This document shows positions 1 to 13,600 of a stretch of DNA of 64,000 bases, in pieces. The translations under genes were made by a program, and so were the position numbers. The notes below the pieces were generated by a model. That model saw only the letters and a program-made list of their open reading frames with translations. It did not search any database and had not been told where the DNA came from. This DNA comes from Atopsyche davidsoni (taxonomy: Eukaryota > Arthropoda > Insecta > Trichoptera > Hydrobiosidae), in NCBI GenBank assembly GCA_022113835.1, contig JAILWY010000030.1, forward strand, positions 2,081,001-2,145,000, written 5' to 3'. Position 1 is the stretch's first letter. Each line of letters begins with the position of its first letter.

Positions 1-3000
1 GGGGCCGAAGGTGCCCCGTAGCCCAGAAGATTGAGTGCCTGGATTCTGAATTCATAGACTGACCATGGCGCTAGGACATTTTCAATTGTGCCCTCTTTTC
101 TGTTTGTATATCTGTCAATTTCTCGGCCATAAATATTATTACTTATATTGACCCAGGTAGAATTCCAGTTTGTCCTGCCGCTCACTATGTATCCTACAAT
201 CGGTTTTCCATTGGAGGCTCCGTCAGTCCACTGAATGGATGCTGAGGTCTTTTTGATGTTAACTACCTGAAGACCACCAGGAGGCCCAGGCGGACCGTCC
301 ACTAGAACAACAGTTCTCGTGGATATTTTCCCTACAGCAGATTTCACAATGCATTCATATTCTCCAGCATCTGACAGAGAAACATTAAATATGTCTAGGA
401 TACCTCCATCAATCTTCAACCTTTTGTCATCATAGATGTTCAGATCAAAGTCCCTAGTATCTCTGAGCCTGATGCCATTGTGAGTCCAAATGTAAGCAGT
501 ATCCAGTAGCTCGTCAGAATGTGCATTGCAATGCAAGAAGATATTTTGGTAAACTTGTGTTTGAATTCGTGGGGGAAGTCGCTCAACAAAACGCGGGGTC
601 TGGAGTACAATCAGTCTACCCTTACTTTCATCACTGCCGTGTTGGTTGCTAGCAATGCAAGTGTACACACCCTCATCATCTCTGGAGACAGGAGCTATTA
701 TTAAGTTTCCATTTTCTAATATTCTTCGTCTTCCACCACCACCTATAACATTGTTATCCTTTCTCCAAGTAAACTTGGGTCGGGGAGCAGCTTCGGGGTT
801 GCAGCGGATGGTCACGTTACCTCCTTCAGCCCCATAGGTCTCTATTTCTAATGGTATTTTCTTAAAAGAAGGCTTCAAGGAAAGAACTCGCAGCTGTGCT
901 GAAGAATACACGGCCTTTAATTGGTTTGTTGCTTGGCATTGATACATTCCGGGATCCCTCTCTGGATCGACGTATCTTATTGTTAGGATATTATCTTGAA
1001 TGACATATCTATCCTTGTCCTCAAGAGGTAAATTATCCATGGTGAGCTGTTTGCCATTTCTCCACCAGGTATAGTTGACATCAGGGATGCCAAATGCCTC
1101 ACAGGTCCATGTCATGTCAGCTTTCTTGTCAATATGCTTGTCCAGCAGGGGAATGGTGAAATTAGGATAAGCCTGAACACTCAACGTAATACTCTTATTG
1201 AGTGACGCTCTATCATTGGTAACGGTGCACACATACTCCCCCTCATCATCCACGGAGACACTGGGAATGGTCAGCACCCGCCCAAAACTACTCTGCTGAG
1301 CATGCCTCGGTATGTCTGCCCCAAGCCTGGTCCAGTTGTAAGAAGGTATCGGGTATCCGTAAGCCATGCATTCTAATCTAACCTCAGTGCCTACTATGGG
1401 TGCGCTGGGAAAGCTTTTGGGAAACCCGTTCGGTAAGAGCAATTGCTGATAATTGGGATGCGGATTCACAGATAATGGAAAGAATGGACCGTTTCTCCCT
1501 GTATCGGATACCTTACTTTGTGCATTGCAACTGTAATTGCCTCGGTCGATAGTCTCAAGAGCTGAAAAGTAGAGTCCACCATCAAATGAAGAAAACACTC
1601 TTTGGTCTTGCTCCACCAGATTAGGGAAGTAATCGCGAGCCCAATTGAACTTTACAGCAGGATAGTATTGAGGAGGGTCACAGTCAATAACCAGGCCCCA
1701 GTTTTGCTGACCAGCGATGCCTGCCCGGTTCAGATTAAACTCTCGGATAAAACCGAAAGACAGCAGAACACTTTCTGACACTACAGTGCCAAATCTATTT
1801 GTTGCCTTGCAATGGTAGTTGGCTCGATCACGGATTTCATGAGGATCGTATATTATGAGAGTGCCCCCACTTACGGTAAAACGAGAATCCTTAAGTGGAT
1901 CAATCTTGGACTCAACCATCACGGCATCCTCATAGTCAGTTCGAAACCACTCGTATGTTGGAGGCGGGTAACCTCCAGCCAAGCAGCTGAGAGCAATGTC
2001 GTTGGTCAGTGGTCTGTTTGTTATGTCGAAAGTTCTATCCACAGGCTGTCTAATAAAATGTGGGCCCCGAGGAATTTTCTCCGGATCATCTATGTTTATG
2101 CCGTAGGTGTAGGTTCGGTCATCGGATATCAGGAAGCGCAGTTTGGAAACGTGTGCTTCACAAATAAATAACAAATGCTCATCACCTGTCACCATATCAA
2201 ATCCCCACTTCCTAAGGCGATCGGAGAATTTGTAAGCCAGGTAATCCTTACCAATGGCCGAAGGGTCGTAGGGAGAGTGCGGAAGGAAGGCATTATCCAT
2301 GTTACTGAGCTGTGAGCCATCACCTTCGTTGATCCAATACTGCGGAGACTGCTGCCTCACAGATGTGTACCATCGCTTGTTCTGCATTCCCTGTCGTTGC
2401 AGCTGGTTGATAAGAAAACCGTGCTCATCCACTGTGTCAATTGACACAAGGTCTGACTCATAAGCTTGACAAATCTTCTTGGCTTCATTTCTCGGCCTTG
2501 CGGGAGAAATCATAAATCTATAGCAAGATTCTCTAAAGGTGTACCAATGCTGAGGACATATCATTCGATATGGATCGCCTGATGATCCACCATAATATGT
2601 ACCGGGACTAATAGCTACATTTACATCATTGTACCTGTCTCCATCATTATCTAGAAAGGTATCACTAGTAAGGCGCTCATCAGGAAAGCTCTGTGGATAG
2701 TTATTCAGAGGATAGCTGGCCTGAGGGAAGTTATTCTGTTGATAATTGTTCTGAGGATAATTTTGCTGTGGATAATTTGGTGGATAGTTTCCTTGTTGTC
2801 CGTAGTTGCTAGACTGCGGATAATTGCCTTGGCCATAAATACTCTGTATTTTGTTTCTATCAGCACTGTAGTCAGGAGGCAACTGAGACACAACCAGAGG
2901 TACGAGGCCCATAAGCAATATGCACGTTGTCATTTTTAAATGACGCTCTTTTACCTGAAATTACACAACACATTCTTTAAATTTAAATTCAATGAAAATT

Positions 3001-3591
3001 TACAGTGCATATTCAAATGTGTAAAACTCATATCTTTGATAGTATGAAATTATTATTATAATTGGTTTCAAGGGAGTGGTAGAATCTTTTCAACTTCAAA
3101 TTCATTACACAAAGTTTAGATTAATGTTCGATGTAGAGTTTAAAATTGTCTTTCGATAGTCAGAATATTAAAAATTACACCAACTTTTGATGAAGCTAAA
3201 AGCATTACATTTTTATGTGATGACTAATGAAGCAACATGGAAATAAATTGTCTTAGTTATATGTTCGACAATAAACTTCTTAAAAAATACATACATTTTG
3301 ATGTTTTAATATGCATTTTTTTAATTAACTTTCTTTAGTTAAATTTATACTTTACATTTTAAAAAAATTGGTAATACATGAAAACAGTATACAAACAATG
3401 ACAGTTACTCACGAAAAACATGCAGAGTTTATAACGTTGGTACATAACTCATAAGTAAAATATCCATGAAGGATTTTAGATTAAAGCGTTCGCTAGCTGA
3501 CTGAAAACGTATCAAAAAATGAGATCAAATTAATCTAAGATAATAGCAAATAATACATTCAAACAGTGACACATACCTTCACGCCCCCCAT
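1..3591 (-). CDS. Cont: Contactin, N-terminal part (gene runs off the left edge)
   Basis: Cell-adhesion protein of the contactin family, which in flies is a component of septate junctions. Two coding exons are visible, 3591-3577 and 2954-1. About 989 residues are readable without interruption. Order seen: signal peptide (hydrophobic ILLMGLVPLVV core), a Pro/Gln/Asn/Tyr-rich linker with repeated NYPQ-type motifs (about residues 35-95), a C-type lectin domain (about 138-272, from CPQHWYTFRESCYRF to HLLFICEA), six Ig domains (about 285-875, each with the Cys...Trp...Tyr-x-Cys pattern, e.g. YHCKATN, YVCTVTN, YTCIASN), then the first fibronectin III domain (about 885-989), ending at the window edge. 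Lectin + 6 Ig + FN3 is the insect contactin layout; the remaining FN3 domains and GPI signal should lie to the left. The exon 1 donor GTATGT (3576) and the acceptor before 2954 keep frame. A 5'-UTR exon may also exist upstream. Confidence 0.93.
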
Positions 3592-3915
3592 AGTTCCGCC
3601 CATATTTAAGTAATGTTGTCGTCTAAAATAAATTCAAACTGGAATTTATTTTAGAACACTACCATATGCCAATGTGAGGCTTTTGTAAAGTTTTAATCTG
3701 TGGTAACATTTTTTTTAAATTTATACCAATGCAAATACGATGGAATATAAACACCTAATGTCAAATTAATAAAATGACTAAATTTTTTTTGTAATAGGAA
3801 ACCTGTTTGATCCTTTTTTAGATTGGAATGAATACTGATTTTTAGCATTTTCACATGCTTAAAATTGATTCAGAGAAATCACATTGAAATGTTGATCTGT
3901 CTTGACACATTTTTT
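3592..3915. other. AT-rich upstream flank of contactin
   Basis: Likely contains the contactin 5' UTR and promoter just upstream of the exon ending at 3577. I see no clear TATA box or other protein-coding signal. Confidence 0.3.
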
Positions 3916-4073
3916 CAGTATTTTAAATAAAATACTTTAGCGATTTTTCCACATGTTTAATTTTATTGGTGACCGTTTCAACCGAAGTCGTTTAATAACA
4001 CCGACGTGAAGGTTCTCGAAACCGGTCACCAATAAAATTAAACATGTGGAAAAGTCATGAAAGTATTTTATTC
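3916..4073. repeat. Foldback MITE, family FB1, copy A
   Basis: Palindromic element. The left arm reads AAATAAAATACTTTAGCG...CCACATGTTTAATTTTATTGG and the right arm is its reverse complement (CCAATAAAATTAAACATGTGG...AAAGTATTTTATT). The arms meet around a GGTGACCG/CGGTCACC core. The same family recurs near 9.1, 16.1, 36.95, 37.4, 39.5, 42.7, 45.2, 57.76 and 61.3 kb. Confidence 0.85.
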
Positions 4074-4159
4074 ATTTATTCATTCATATTCATATTTATT
4101 AAACTCAAAAGCCGACGGTTATTTGGCTGCTATAGGCTTTGGACCAACTTCAATGAAAA

Positions 4160-4835
4160 AAGGCATTTTAGCCATCATGCTAAACCTTCTACAGACGAAC
4201 CGGTTTTATTGATACTGGATAATCATGCAAGCTATATTGCACTGGACGTCCATGAGCATTGCTAGAAAAACCATATTCATATGGTGTCCCTACCATCCCA
4301 TACCTCTCACTGCATGAGCCATTGGATGAGTCCTTTTTTGGACCACCCAAACCAGCATACAGAAAAGAATGGGACTTTTTCATGAAGAGCCGTCTTGCAG
4401 GAAGGATAGCTCCATATGATGTAGCGTCTTTGGTTCATTTAATGTCCGAGACCAAGCCAAGATTCCAAAATTTCATCCAGTCCTTATGACAACACAAAGA
4501 AGCATGCAACGATTTGACAAAGACAACGTGATTAAAAAAGAAGGCTAAAGCTGTGAAAGACAAGCTGCAGAAAGTGGGTCCTGAAAGAAACAAATTCAAC
4601 ACGAAGCGAATAATACTTCGGAAGTGAATACTAATGACGATGATGTAAAAGTCCCTGGTGACCGGTGTCTTGTATGAGACGAATTAGGGCGAGACAATGA
4701 AATGTGGCTCCAGTGCACTTCTAATGGGCTTTGGGCTCAAACAGATTGCACTGGATGTACTGACTACCATTGCCCACACAATGACCACCATTGCCTACCG
4801 ATGTGGACAATGGTGATAAGTTGGTTTTTTTTTTT
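4160..4835 (+). pseudogene. Degenerate pogo/jerky-like DDE transposase
   Basis: Frame-shifted and stop-ridden remains of a DDE-superfamily transposase of the pogo/jerky type. Recognisable pieces are PVLLILDNHASYIALDV (second catalytic Asp, 4202-4250), then, one frame over, HIHMVSLPSH, then a Pro/Arg-rich stretch resembling the C-terminal part of these proteins. At 4665-4810 there is a Cys-rich, PHD-like tail (GRDNEMWLQC ... GLWAQTDCTGC). The N-terminal DNA-binding part and the first catalytic Asp are not visible. It cannot be functional. Confidence 0.65.
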
Positions 4836-4839
4836 AATT

Positions 4840-6207
4840 ATTATAATTCATAAATGAATATGCCAAAATGATTAAAGGTGATTTCAAATGTTATTAACTC
4901 AATATTTTTCCTGCTATGAATAAAAATTTAGATACCTCTAGTATTAGTCCATTTTTTATTCATTAATCGCAATCATTGATTAGTTCACCAATCATTTTTA
5001 AATACATCGTATTTTTTCAGCTATATTATTTTTGTGTACTCTCTGGCAGGTCGCACATGTAGCCATACTGTGCTTGTGCACAACCAATAATATACATACA
5101 CTCGTATAGATGAGGTAGATAGTTTAAAATAGAAGGCACGATTCGCGTGAATTGATTTAACAGCAACTGAAGAAATTATTTAATCTAAAAGAGACACTAA
5201 ATTAAGTTTATTGGCGAATCCGTAGTTTCATCTAGGTCAGCACGGCGTGCGATTTGTAAATTGCACTTCAAGGTCATATCTATACACTGAAAATAACCAG
5301 TTTAATCAATATGCATTTGGCTTATCACAAAGCTTGGTCCATGAAAGTATGTAATTTGTGATCATAGCAAATCGACATTTTCTCCTGATTGTCTTAGCAT
5401 TGTTTTAACCATTCGATCCTTAATAACAGGCAGTATTCTGCCCGTTGTATGTATTTTTATTTGATAAATTTGTCAAATTTGTCACAGAGGTTAGTTTTAC
5501 TTCATAGAAAATGTATGTCTAAAACCGATGTACGAATGAACCCACAGAATACACACAAACAAACCTTTCGCGGCACAAACTCTTTTTTATATTTTGGGAT
5601 TAGCATCATTATGTAATCTGGTGAGGAATATCTTTCAAATTTAACCGTATCTTTGATATATTTATTATAATATGGTATGTTTTTATAATAAATGCTCAAC
5701 AATATGCCAATAATTATAATATGATAGTGATCTAGATATAGTAAGAGTAATTATAATTACATTCTGCGCAGAGTTCAGTGTTATTCGTTTTAGTATTTTA
5801 AGATAAATTATTAACTTTGTCAACAATATTGAATATATCTTATCTAATTGTTAGTTAATGAAATTTTATTGTTTGTATACTATCTTTAATACTGCATGAA
5901 ATAAAATAAAAATTAATTTTATCTCTTCAATGCATTTCACATAATAAATTTGTTAAAAATATAAGAAAAAATCAGCAGCAAATATATTATTATTGACCTC
6001 AGTATATAGATAAAATTAATATAACTGTTTTTTTTTTTTCTTGTAAATATTTATTAGATTGTTTTTTTAAATATGTGTGCTAAAAACATTGTATAATTAT
6101 TTTTGTGCTTTTACCGAAGTTCATCCCATAACCGTACCAAACAAAAAATAAACTAAATATAAAATTTTTAAAAATCCAACAATTGAAACCATAATTAAAA
6201 TTAAACT
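4840..6207. other. AT-rich intergenic spacer
   Basis: Between the pogo-like remnant and the 3' end of the small rhodanese gene. Short ORFs here have no recognisable homology and no splice-supported coding structure. Confidence 0.4.
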
Positions 6208-6801
6208 TCAAACTTGTGTTGGCTTATGTTTACTTTCCCATTCAAGCCAACTTCCAGGGTAATAGCTAAGGCTGAAATAATGAAAAATATAGTCAAGTTA
6301 TAAGTTAAATCACAAAATAATAAAAAAATGTATATAAATTCAAGTAACTCACTTGGTAAATCCAACTTTATGCAATTCATGTAAGGCCTGCTGAGCACGT
6401 TTTCCAGACCTGCACGTGAAAACTATAGGCGAATCTTGGTTTGGAGGCTCTCTGCCATATTTGGCACCAAATGCTTTGGCGTCTAATTTGGTTAATTCGC
6501 CATTCACTGTGGCAACTAATGAATAAAGAAATAATTAAGAGTTTGATAAAATACTTAGAATTTAATAAAGTAGTTACAAGAATTTTCAAACAAAATAACT
6601 AAGTAGTTTTTTTTAATAAGTCCATTTCGTCTTGATTGTAAGAAAAATAAAATAGTTTTTCTTACGAGGAATGTTAATGCTTTTTGGAATAAGGCCAGTT
6701 TCTTGGATTTCTTTTATTTCCCTAACATCTATGAAATAAATCTCAGGATGTTTCCCATCAGCAATTGAAACTACTTCGTCATATAACACCGTATGATCCA
6801 T
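6208..6801 (-). CDS. Single-domain rhodanese (sulfurtransferase), 118 aa
   Basis: Rhodanese-fold protein, expected to transfer sulfane sulfur through an active-site cysteine. Coding exons are 6801-6666, 6515-6353 and 6265-6208 (357 nt, 118 aa plus stop). The donors GTAAGA and GTGAGT and acceptors ATTAG and CTTAG keep frame in phases 1 and 2. Visible motifs: FIDVREIKEIQETGLIPKSI (the domain's D-V-R-E and G-x-I-P-x-S-I signature), FTCRSGKRAQQAL (active-site loop with catalytic Cys), and GSWLEWESK near the C-terminus. The start at 6801 follows an acceptor (TTTTAG), so a noncoding first exon probably ends at 7423 (donor GTAAGC at 7422). No targeting peptide is seen, so it is probably cytosolic. 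It is divergently paired with a paralogue starting at 7612 and shares its intron phases. It resembles the Drosophila CG4456/Hsp67Bb type, but the orthologue is uncertain. Confidence 0.9.
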
Positions 6802-6842
6802 GGCTCCCGAAAACTAAAATATGAAAATATCATTTGATATTA

Positions 6843-6910
6843 TATTTGAGTATATATATAGTATATATATATATTATATATATATATTGTATATATATAC
6901 ACACATATAT
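6843..6910. repeat. TA-rich microsatellite
   Basis: Stretch of alternating TATATA interrupted by G/C, inside the 5'-UTR intron of the small rhodanese gene. Confidence 0.8.
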
Positions 6911-7450
6911 ATTATATAGAGTGTATGTATGCTTATGACTAGTGCGTACATGTAAAAGTAGAAGTTGAATAATTCATTCATGTGTAATTCAAAGGTGGGA
7001 TATTTTAAAAATATTTAAGTAGTTAAATAGACTTATATTATGGACTATATCTATATTTAGGTGAATTCTGTTATTTACTTCATCTTTAATATATGTACAT
7101 ACACTTTTGATTTGTGATTATGGAGGCATAACAAGAAAAACATTCTACTTATAATAAAAACAATAGTTACAAAAATTAAAAAACATATATGTATATTAAA
7201 ATAATTTTTGATTTACAAATAGGTAAGCATGTATAGATAAGTAGTCGGGTAGGTACTACGTAATTAAAACATAAATAGTATAAGATGGTGCATTTTTTCA
7301 ATGACTAATATGAAAAATATTCATAAATTGAGTTACACTATTAATTATTATCAACACTAACCCGCAATACGAATAAAAGAAACAAACTCAAAGTATTAAA
7401 CCACGAGACCGGCATCGCTTACCTGCAAAATGGCTACTGCTGCTTAATGA

Positions 7451-7611
7451 GATTCGCATTTTTTTTAATATTCGGTTTATAGGCTGGATAAACTAAAATT
7501 CTACAATTTTTATCGATTGTCTTTGGATAAAAAAAAGAATAGACAACCTTGCCGAATTCAAATATGTAATTTTGTCATATCGTGATATAGGATGACATAA
7601 GAATGATAACC
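7451..7611. promoter_or_regulatory. Candidate bidirectional promoter of the rhodanese pair
   Basis: Only about 160 bp separate the presumed noncoding first exon of the minus-strand rhodanese (ending at 7423) from the start codon of the plus-strand rhodanese at 7612. Both 5' ends must therefore be set from this interval. I see no clear TATA box. Inference from geometry only. Confidence 0.45.
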
Positions 7612-10600
7612 ATGTCGCTCTTACGGAATTTAGGCTTTACAGCCGGGCGGTCCGTTCGGAGCCTCAGAACTGGTTTACCTTCAATACTTAGGACCCTCGG
7701 TAAATACCTCTTATTTAATAAATAACATTTTAAGAAAAATTATTCATTTTTATCCGTTTCGAGGTTAAAAATTAGATTGCCTGATAAATTAAAATATTAT
7801 GTACATACACCGTGTGGATTGATTGTGTTTCAATTAATTGATCATTCCCAATGAATGCCGCGCTGTAGGGCGTCCATTTTGCGTGTGGAAGAATTTTTCT
7901 ACTATTTGCGGATCAGTATTTTTGATATTTTGATTTGCTGGGATTTGTTTTAGATCATCAAATATATGCAAATTCTCCGAGAATCTTCGCGTTAAGTTTT
8001 CAAAGAAACTTAACACTAGAAATCATGACTGATAACACTAACCGTATTGTCAACTATGAGGATGTCCTCGGATACAAGAACAACTCTGGTGTGCTGCTGG
8101 TGGACGTGCGAGAGCCTGCAGAGTTGCTGGAAACTGGGGTCATACCCTCTAGCATCAATATTCCACGTAAATATAATTTTTGTTCAAACATTGACATTGT
8201 TAAATATACAAAACCCTCTTTGAACAAGGCAGCAAATGTAAGATTATAAAATTAAAAAAATATTCAAATAATTCTATACTAAAAAAAAACTAGTAACTAT
8301 TAAAAACTAGGTAGTTTATTTAAAAAAAAAAATATCCAAGTGGGAAGTTAACTCAAGAACAATTTTCCATGTGCGGTTGCCAAAATTTTGAAGTTTTACT
8401 TTTTCTATAAAAATTATGTATTTTTCAACATTTTCCGAAGAAAGTATTAATCTTAGAAAGAAAATATTTGTATTGATTAAAATAAAAGAATTGTTAAAGA
8501 AAAAAATATATTTCCATTAAAATTTCAATAATACATAAACTTGATAATATGAATTGGTTCATATTTTTGTGTGACAATATTGTCAAATGAGCGAATTAAA
8601 AGTATCAAAGCAAACTATCTAACCTTCAGTTATTACAAACACTATTTTAATCTTGTTGAGGGACAAGGCATTTGATTGGTGAAGATCCATTATTATAATG
8701 ATAAAAGTAACTTTGTATTCTGTCTTCATTCTGTTACGCATCTGATGATGACCTAGTCTATTTGGTCGAAACTAGTCATGCAAAAAAATATAATAAACTC
8801 AAAGTGAAGACAGAATACAAAGTTACTTTTATCATTATATATACTATTTTAATGTTTATTTAAGTAAATTGATGCAATATTTTCCATGGAAATATATATC
8901 TAGATTTAAAAAAAACCTGACAGAATGAAATAGGAAATGGGTTTTATGATTTGTTTTAAGTCCCAACTATTTGTTTAACTGTGATAATTTTGTTTACATA
9001 ATCAATATTTTTGACAGAGAGTACTTAGTGGATTTCCATTTTAAATAAAATACTTGAGTGATTTTTAAAAATGTTAATTTTTATTGGTGACCGGTTTCGC
9101 CAACCTTTCATGTTAGCATTATCAAACTGAGTTTCTGGGTTTGATAATGCTAACCTGAAAGGTTAGCATTATTAAGTATTTTATTTAAAACATTAATTTT
9201 GTTTATTCCAATATATTGTTCGGTAATGTGATCACATTTATATTTGAATTATTTCTTCTAGATCTATTATATATATATATGGTCTCAAACTGGATCAACG
9301 AAGGGTATTATTTGTAATTGGTATTTTTTTTAACTTTATCGAGTATAAATGTTTCATGTTGATACTGATTAAAAAATATATCAGGTGATCAATTTTAGTG
9401 CTGAGCACTTAAAATAATTTATTTAAAATTTTAACTTTCGTAAATTTTATGTATAGTTGTTAAATTGATTTTATTTACACATTGGTCTCGACGTACCATA
9501 GCCCGCTGGCTAGCCTTATGTTATTTACATCCTTTATTTCTTCGAATCTTCTGTCTCAATTTTATTTTTACAAGTATAAACATTCTGATTTAGAAGACAT
9601 GTAGATGAATTTAAAAATATAGATGAATATTTACTAACATTCAAATTTAAAACAAAATTTGGCTTTTTTGAAACTATTCTTGGTATACTACAAGACAGTT
9701 GTCATCGAGCTTACTGTTACAGGGCTAACAAAAAATATAATAATAATAGAAAAGAAAAATATAATAATAACTATTCCGACCATATTATGTATGAAATTTT
9801 CGAACTGTGGCTGCCAAGCTTCATTATTTTTGAAATATTGTTCAATAATGAAGACACGTTCTATCGTGTAACGCTCCATTTTTACTAACCCTAAACTGTC
9901 AGCTGTCAAATTGTTTTTTTTTTAAGTGTTCCCAAAACTTTACTGCAAAAATGGCGACAAATTCAAATCTTGCGTTAATTTTGGGACACCCTATATTTAT
10001 ACTCTCAGCAAATAGTTTAAACCATAGGTTTTCAAAGTGGTCAATATCGACCCCCAGGGGTCGATTCCGCCCTGCAAGGGGTCGATGACAGCGAAAAATT
10101 AAATTAGGGTTGCATGAACTGTAAATGGAGGTCTACGAAAGTGGATCCCATTGTAGCGGTCAGTGCAAATACACCGCTACATTATTTGACTTGTTAAGCT
10201 CCACCCCTACCGCAGGTAGAGACTTTCTAATTTTACAACAACCCTAGAACCCCAGCGATAACGATACAGAGAGACGCAGACACTCGACCAGTAACCACGT
10301 GTGATGCTGTCTTGTCCATCATCTAAATAAACGAATACGCAAACATTTCGCCAGCCTTTTGATTTACATCCATAATCAACAAGCAACGTAACATCAACAG
10401 CGAAACCATTTAAGCAGGTCATCACCAAAATTTAGGCATTCCGTAAATGTCATAATGCTCCTAACACAGATTGTACCCATGTACTTGCATAATAATGTTA
10501 TTTATCCTGCATTATGGACTATCGTAAGAAGGTTTTTTTGATAGCTTTTCCATCATCATACCTCGTGGTTTCAGTGCGGTTGCAAATCTTCTTACAAAAA

Positions 10601-13600
10601 AAGAAATAGAATAGAAAAGGAATAGAATGGTAATCACTGGGCGAAAATATTTAAGGTTGAATCTGACTTATTTGAAGCCAAATATTGAAAATTTGCTATC
10701 AAAGCATCAGACCCATCCGTCCCATTAAAAGTATTGATTTTTTTAGTGAATGTTACTATATTTGCATTTGGTTTTTTTAATTAATAAAGGTATAATTAAC
10801 TTTACATGTATTTTAACTTTTTTATTTTTAAATCCGCTGTACGGTGAACCCTATGAAAGTGATCTGTTCTATATCAGATGTCAAAAATATGTTTGAAGTT
10901 GATGAATTTGTAAAAATTCAATATTAGCAAGGCAGGGGTCTACGAAAAACAGGAAAACTCGATAGGGGGTCTACGGTACAAAAAAGTTTAGGAACCTCTG
11001 GTTTTAACATATCAGAGTTTATTTACATATTCTGTCTTTACAGTTGGTGATATTGGCAATGTTTTGGAAAATTCTACGCCTGAAGAATTCCAGCAGAAGT
11101 TTGGCAGAAAGCTACCTGACAAGAAGACTGAGATTGTATTCTCATGTAAGATGGGAATGCGAGCCAGCAAGGCCATGGAGGCAGCGCTGAAGCTTGGATA
11201 TGAAAAGTAATCACAATGTGATAATTTAACTGAACATTTATAACTTGTAAAGAACTTAATTCACTAATCGGAATGGGAAGAGTAAAGTTCGTATAGTTTA
11301 AATATGCATTGCTTTAATCATTTAGAGTCAGCTTTTCACTTCTGAAGATGGTGACTTCATAATTTAACAGTAATTTAATTTTTAAAAATTGCCATCAATT
11401 GATAAGGTAAGGCTGAGACTGATTATTTATTTGTACGTTGCTCACCACAGGAAGCTCTTAAAGGTCCTTTCATCACAGCACTAAACTTTACCAAAGAAAT
11501 TTAGGTTTAGCTCTTAATAGTCTATCTCCAATATTCAATTCATCAAATAATAATTCAGTCCCTTTTTATGCCTTTATGAGGCATGAAATGTGATTACTTT
11601 ATGAGACTCTCCTGACGGTGCATAATCGGACAGCTTCTTACATGAACACATATCATGCTGTAAGCACTTAAATATCTGTCTTTGCTGCATATGTATAGCT
11701 TCAATTACTATACACCTATACCTCGCTATACGGCCGCTCGTTATACGGCCTTTCGCTATAACGGCCCTTTTCAATTATGGCACGTTTTCGATATACGGCC
11801 TAAAATGTTTCGCTATGACGGCCAAAAAAACTTTTTTTCGATGTTATTTTGTTTACGAGCGTTATTCAGTGTGTGCTCATAGAGCGGCCGGTTTAGACTT
11901 GTCTGTGAGTGTTTTGTGTACATATTTATTACTGATTGTTACACATTAACTGGAAAAATTGGAAATAATTAGGGACATTTTTGGTACATAAGTACATATG
12001 TATGTATGTACAAATTAAAAAAATTTAATGTGTATTTTTTATTTAACTTATTTTAACTATTGATTATATGGATTGAGGACAATAACAAACGGAGAATGCC
12101 AATGAGTCAAATGATTATCCAGGAAAAAGCTTTAAGTATTTTCGAAAATTTGAAGAATGGAGATACTAATGAATCTCCTGAAGATGTCACATTCCAAGCA
12201 AGCCGAGGGTGGTTTGAAAAATTTAAAAATAGATTTAATTTGCATAATTTGAAAATGAAAAGTGAAGCAGATTTGTCCGAAAATCCAAGGCCTCTTAACA
12301 CTAAACGTACCAGCACTTGATATATACCTATTCCTACCACAACCGGTCAAATGACCGGTCTTTGGGTTTTCTTTGAAATATAATTTATAATTATATAATT
12401 TAATATAATTCAATAAAATTGTATATGAAAGATTTTTATTACATACACAACGAAAAATAATGTTTAATTCATTGCTTATAGCATTTTTCACATATACAGG
12501 GTGTCTCCATTGCACATTTTCCGCAAACTTTTTTTTGACATTTAGAACAAATTTTGATGGTATTATTTTCGTTACAATAACCTATTTGACACGTCTTACG
12601 TTGATAAAAATCTTTAATAGATTTAGGCAATGTCCCTTTCGTATTTGTTTCTTCTTTTGATCGTTTACAAGCTTCTCGAAAATCGGCGCCAAGTTCTACT
12701 GCTAACTGGAGTAAAAAAATCTTGTCTCGAGATATTTTCTCCTGTCGTTTGCTTGTACAAAATCCAGGCATCTATGCCAGCTAAATCAAGGATATATATA
12801 ACAAGGAAAAATACTTGGAGAGACCATCTGCAAGACTTATATTTTGTGGTATATTTCCTCGCCATTTGATCGGTCATGCCGACACTAAATTTAGTTTGAT
12901 TATAATATGACACGGTCTCAGGTAAACATTTATCATTGTCATCGACTGTTACTGATTTATGTTTAGAACTAAGTAAACTAACTTTTTTTTGTTTACTTTT
13001 ATAGATTGTAAGAGAACAATTATCTGTTGTGAAAATTTTCATCTTTCTTTTGCTTCGCAATTATTGGTTATTATTCCCTTTTATTTGAGCGGATAGTTCC
13101 AACTAACGTTGTTTTTTTCATTAGCAGTTGTATTGTAAAGAAGTTGTCTGTGGTTACAGTTCTTCCGCAACCCGTAAATAGTTCCATGAGTTTGAGTACA
13201 ACATATTCAGTGAGTGGTACTGAAGAGGGCCTATTTTCATCTTTTCTTAGATACATCATTATTTGCTATCGACGTCAGATGCTAACCAAGATTTGATTCC
13301 AAATTTATCAGGCTTCTTAGGCATGTATTGCGTAAATCTACATCTTACTTTAGTTAGAAATAGCTGTTCGTCTGCAGTAATATAAGCACCAGGTTTATAA
13401 CAGTTTGGGCTGTTCTCAATGAATTTATTCCAAATCAAAGATTTCATGGCGAATTTCTCTGTTTTCAAACGTTGTTCACTTTTTTATCAAAACGGATAAA
13501 TTTGAGAATACCTGTGAAATTATTTCTGCTCATAGTTTCTGAGAAAAATTTAGGCCCCCATATGTTATTCCACAAAAAAGAATCTTTCAAATGATTTGCT

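Noticed and set aside
1812..2171. 119-codon plus-strand ORF opposite contactin
   Set aside because: Shadow of the contactin Ig/lectin region on the minus strand.
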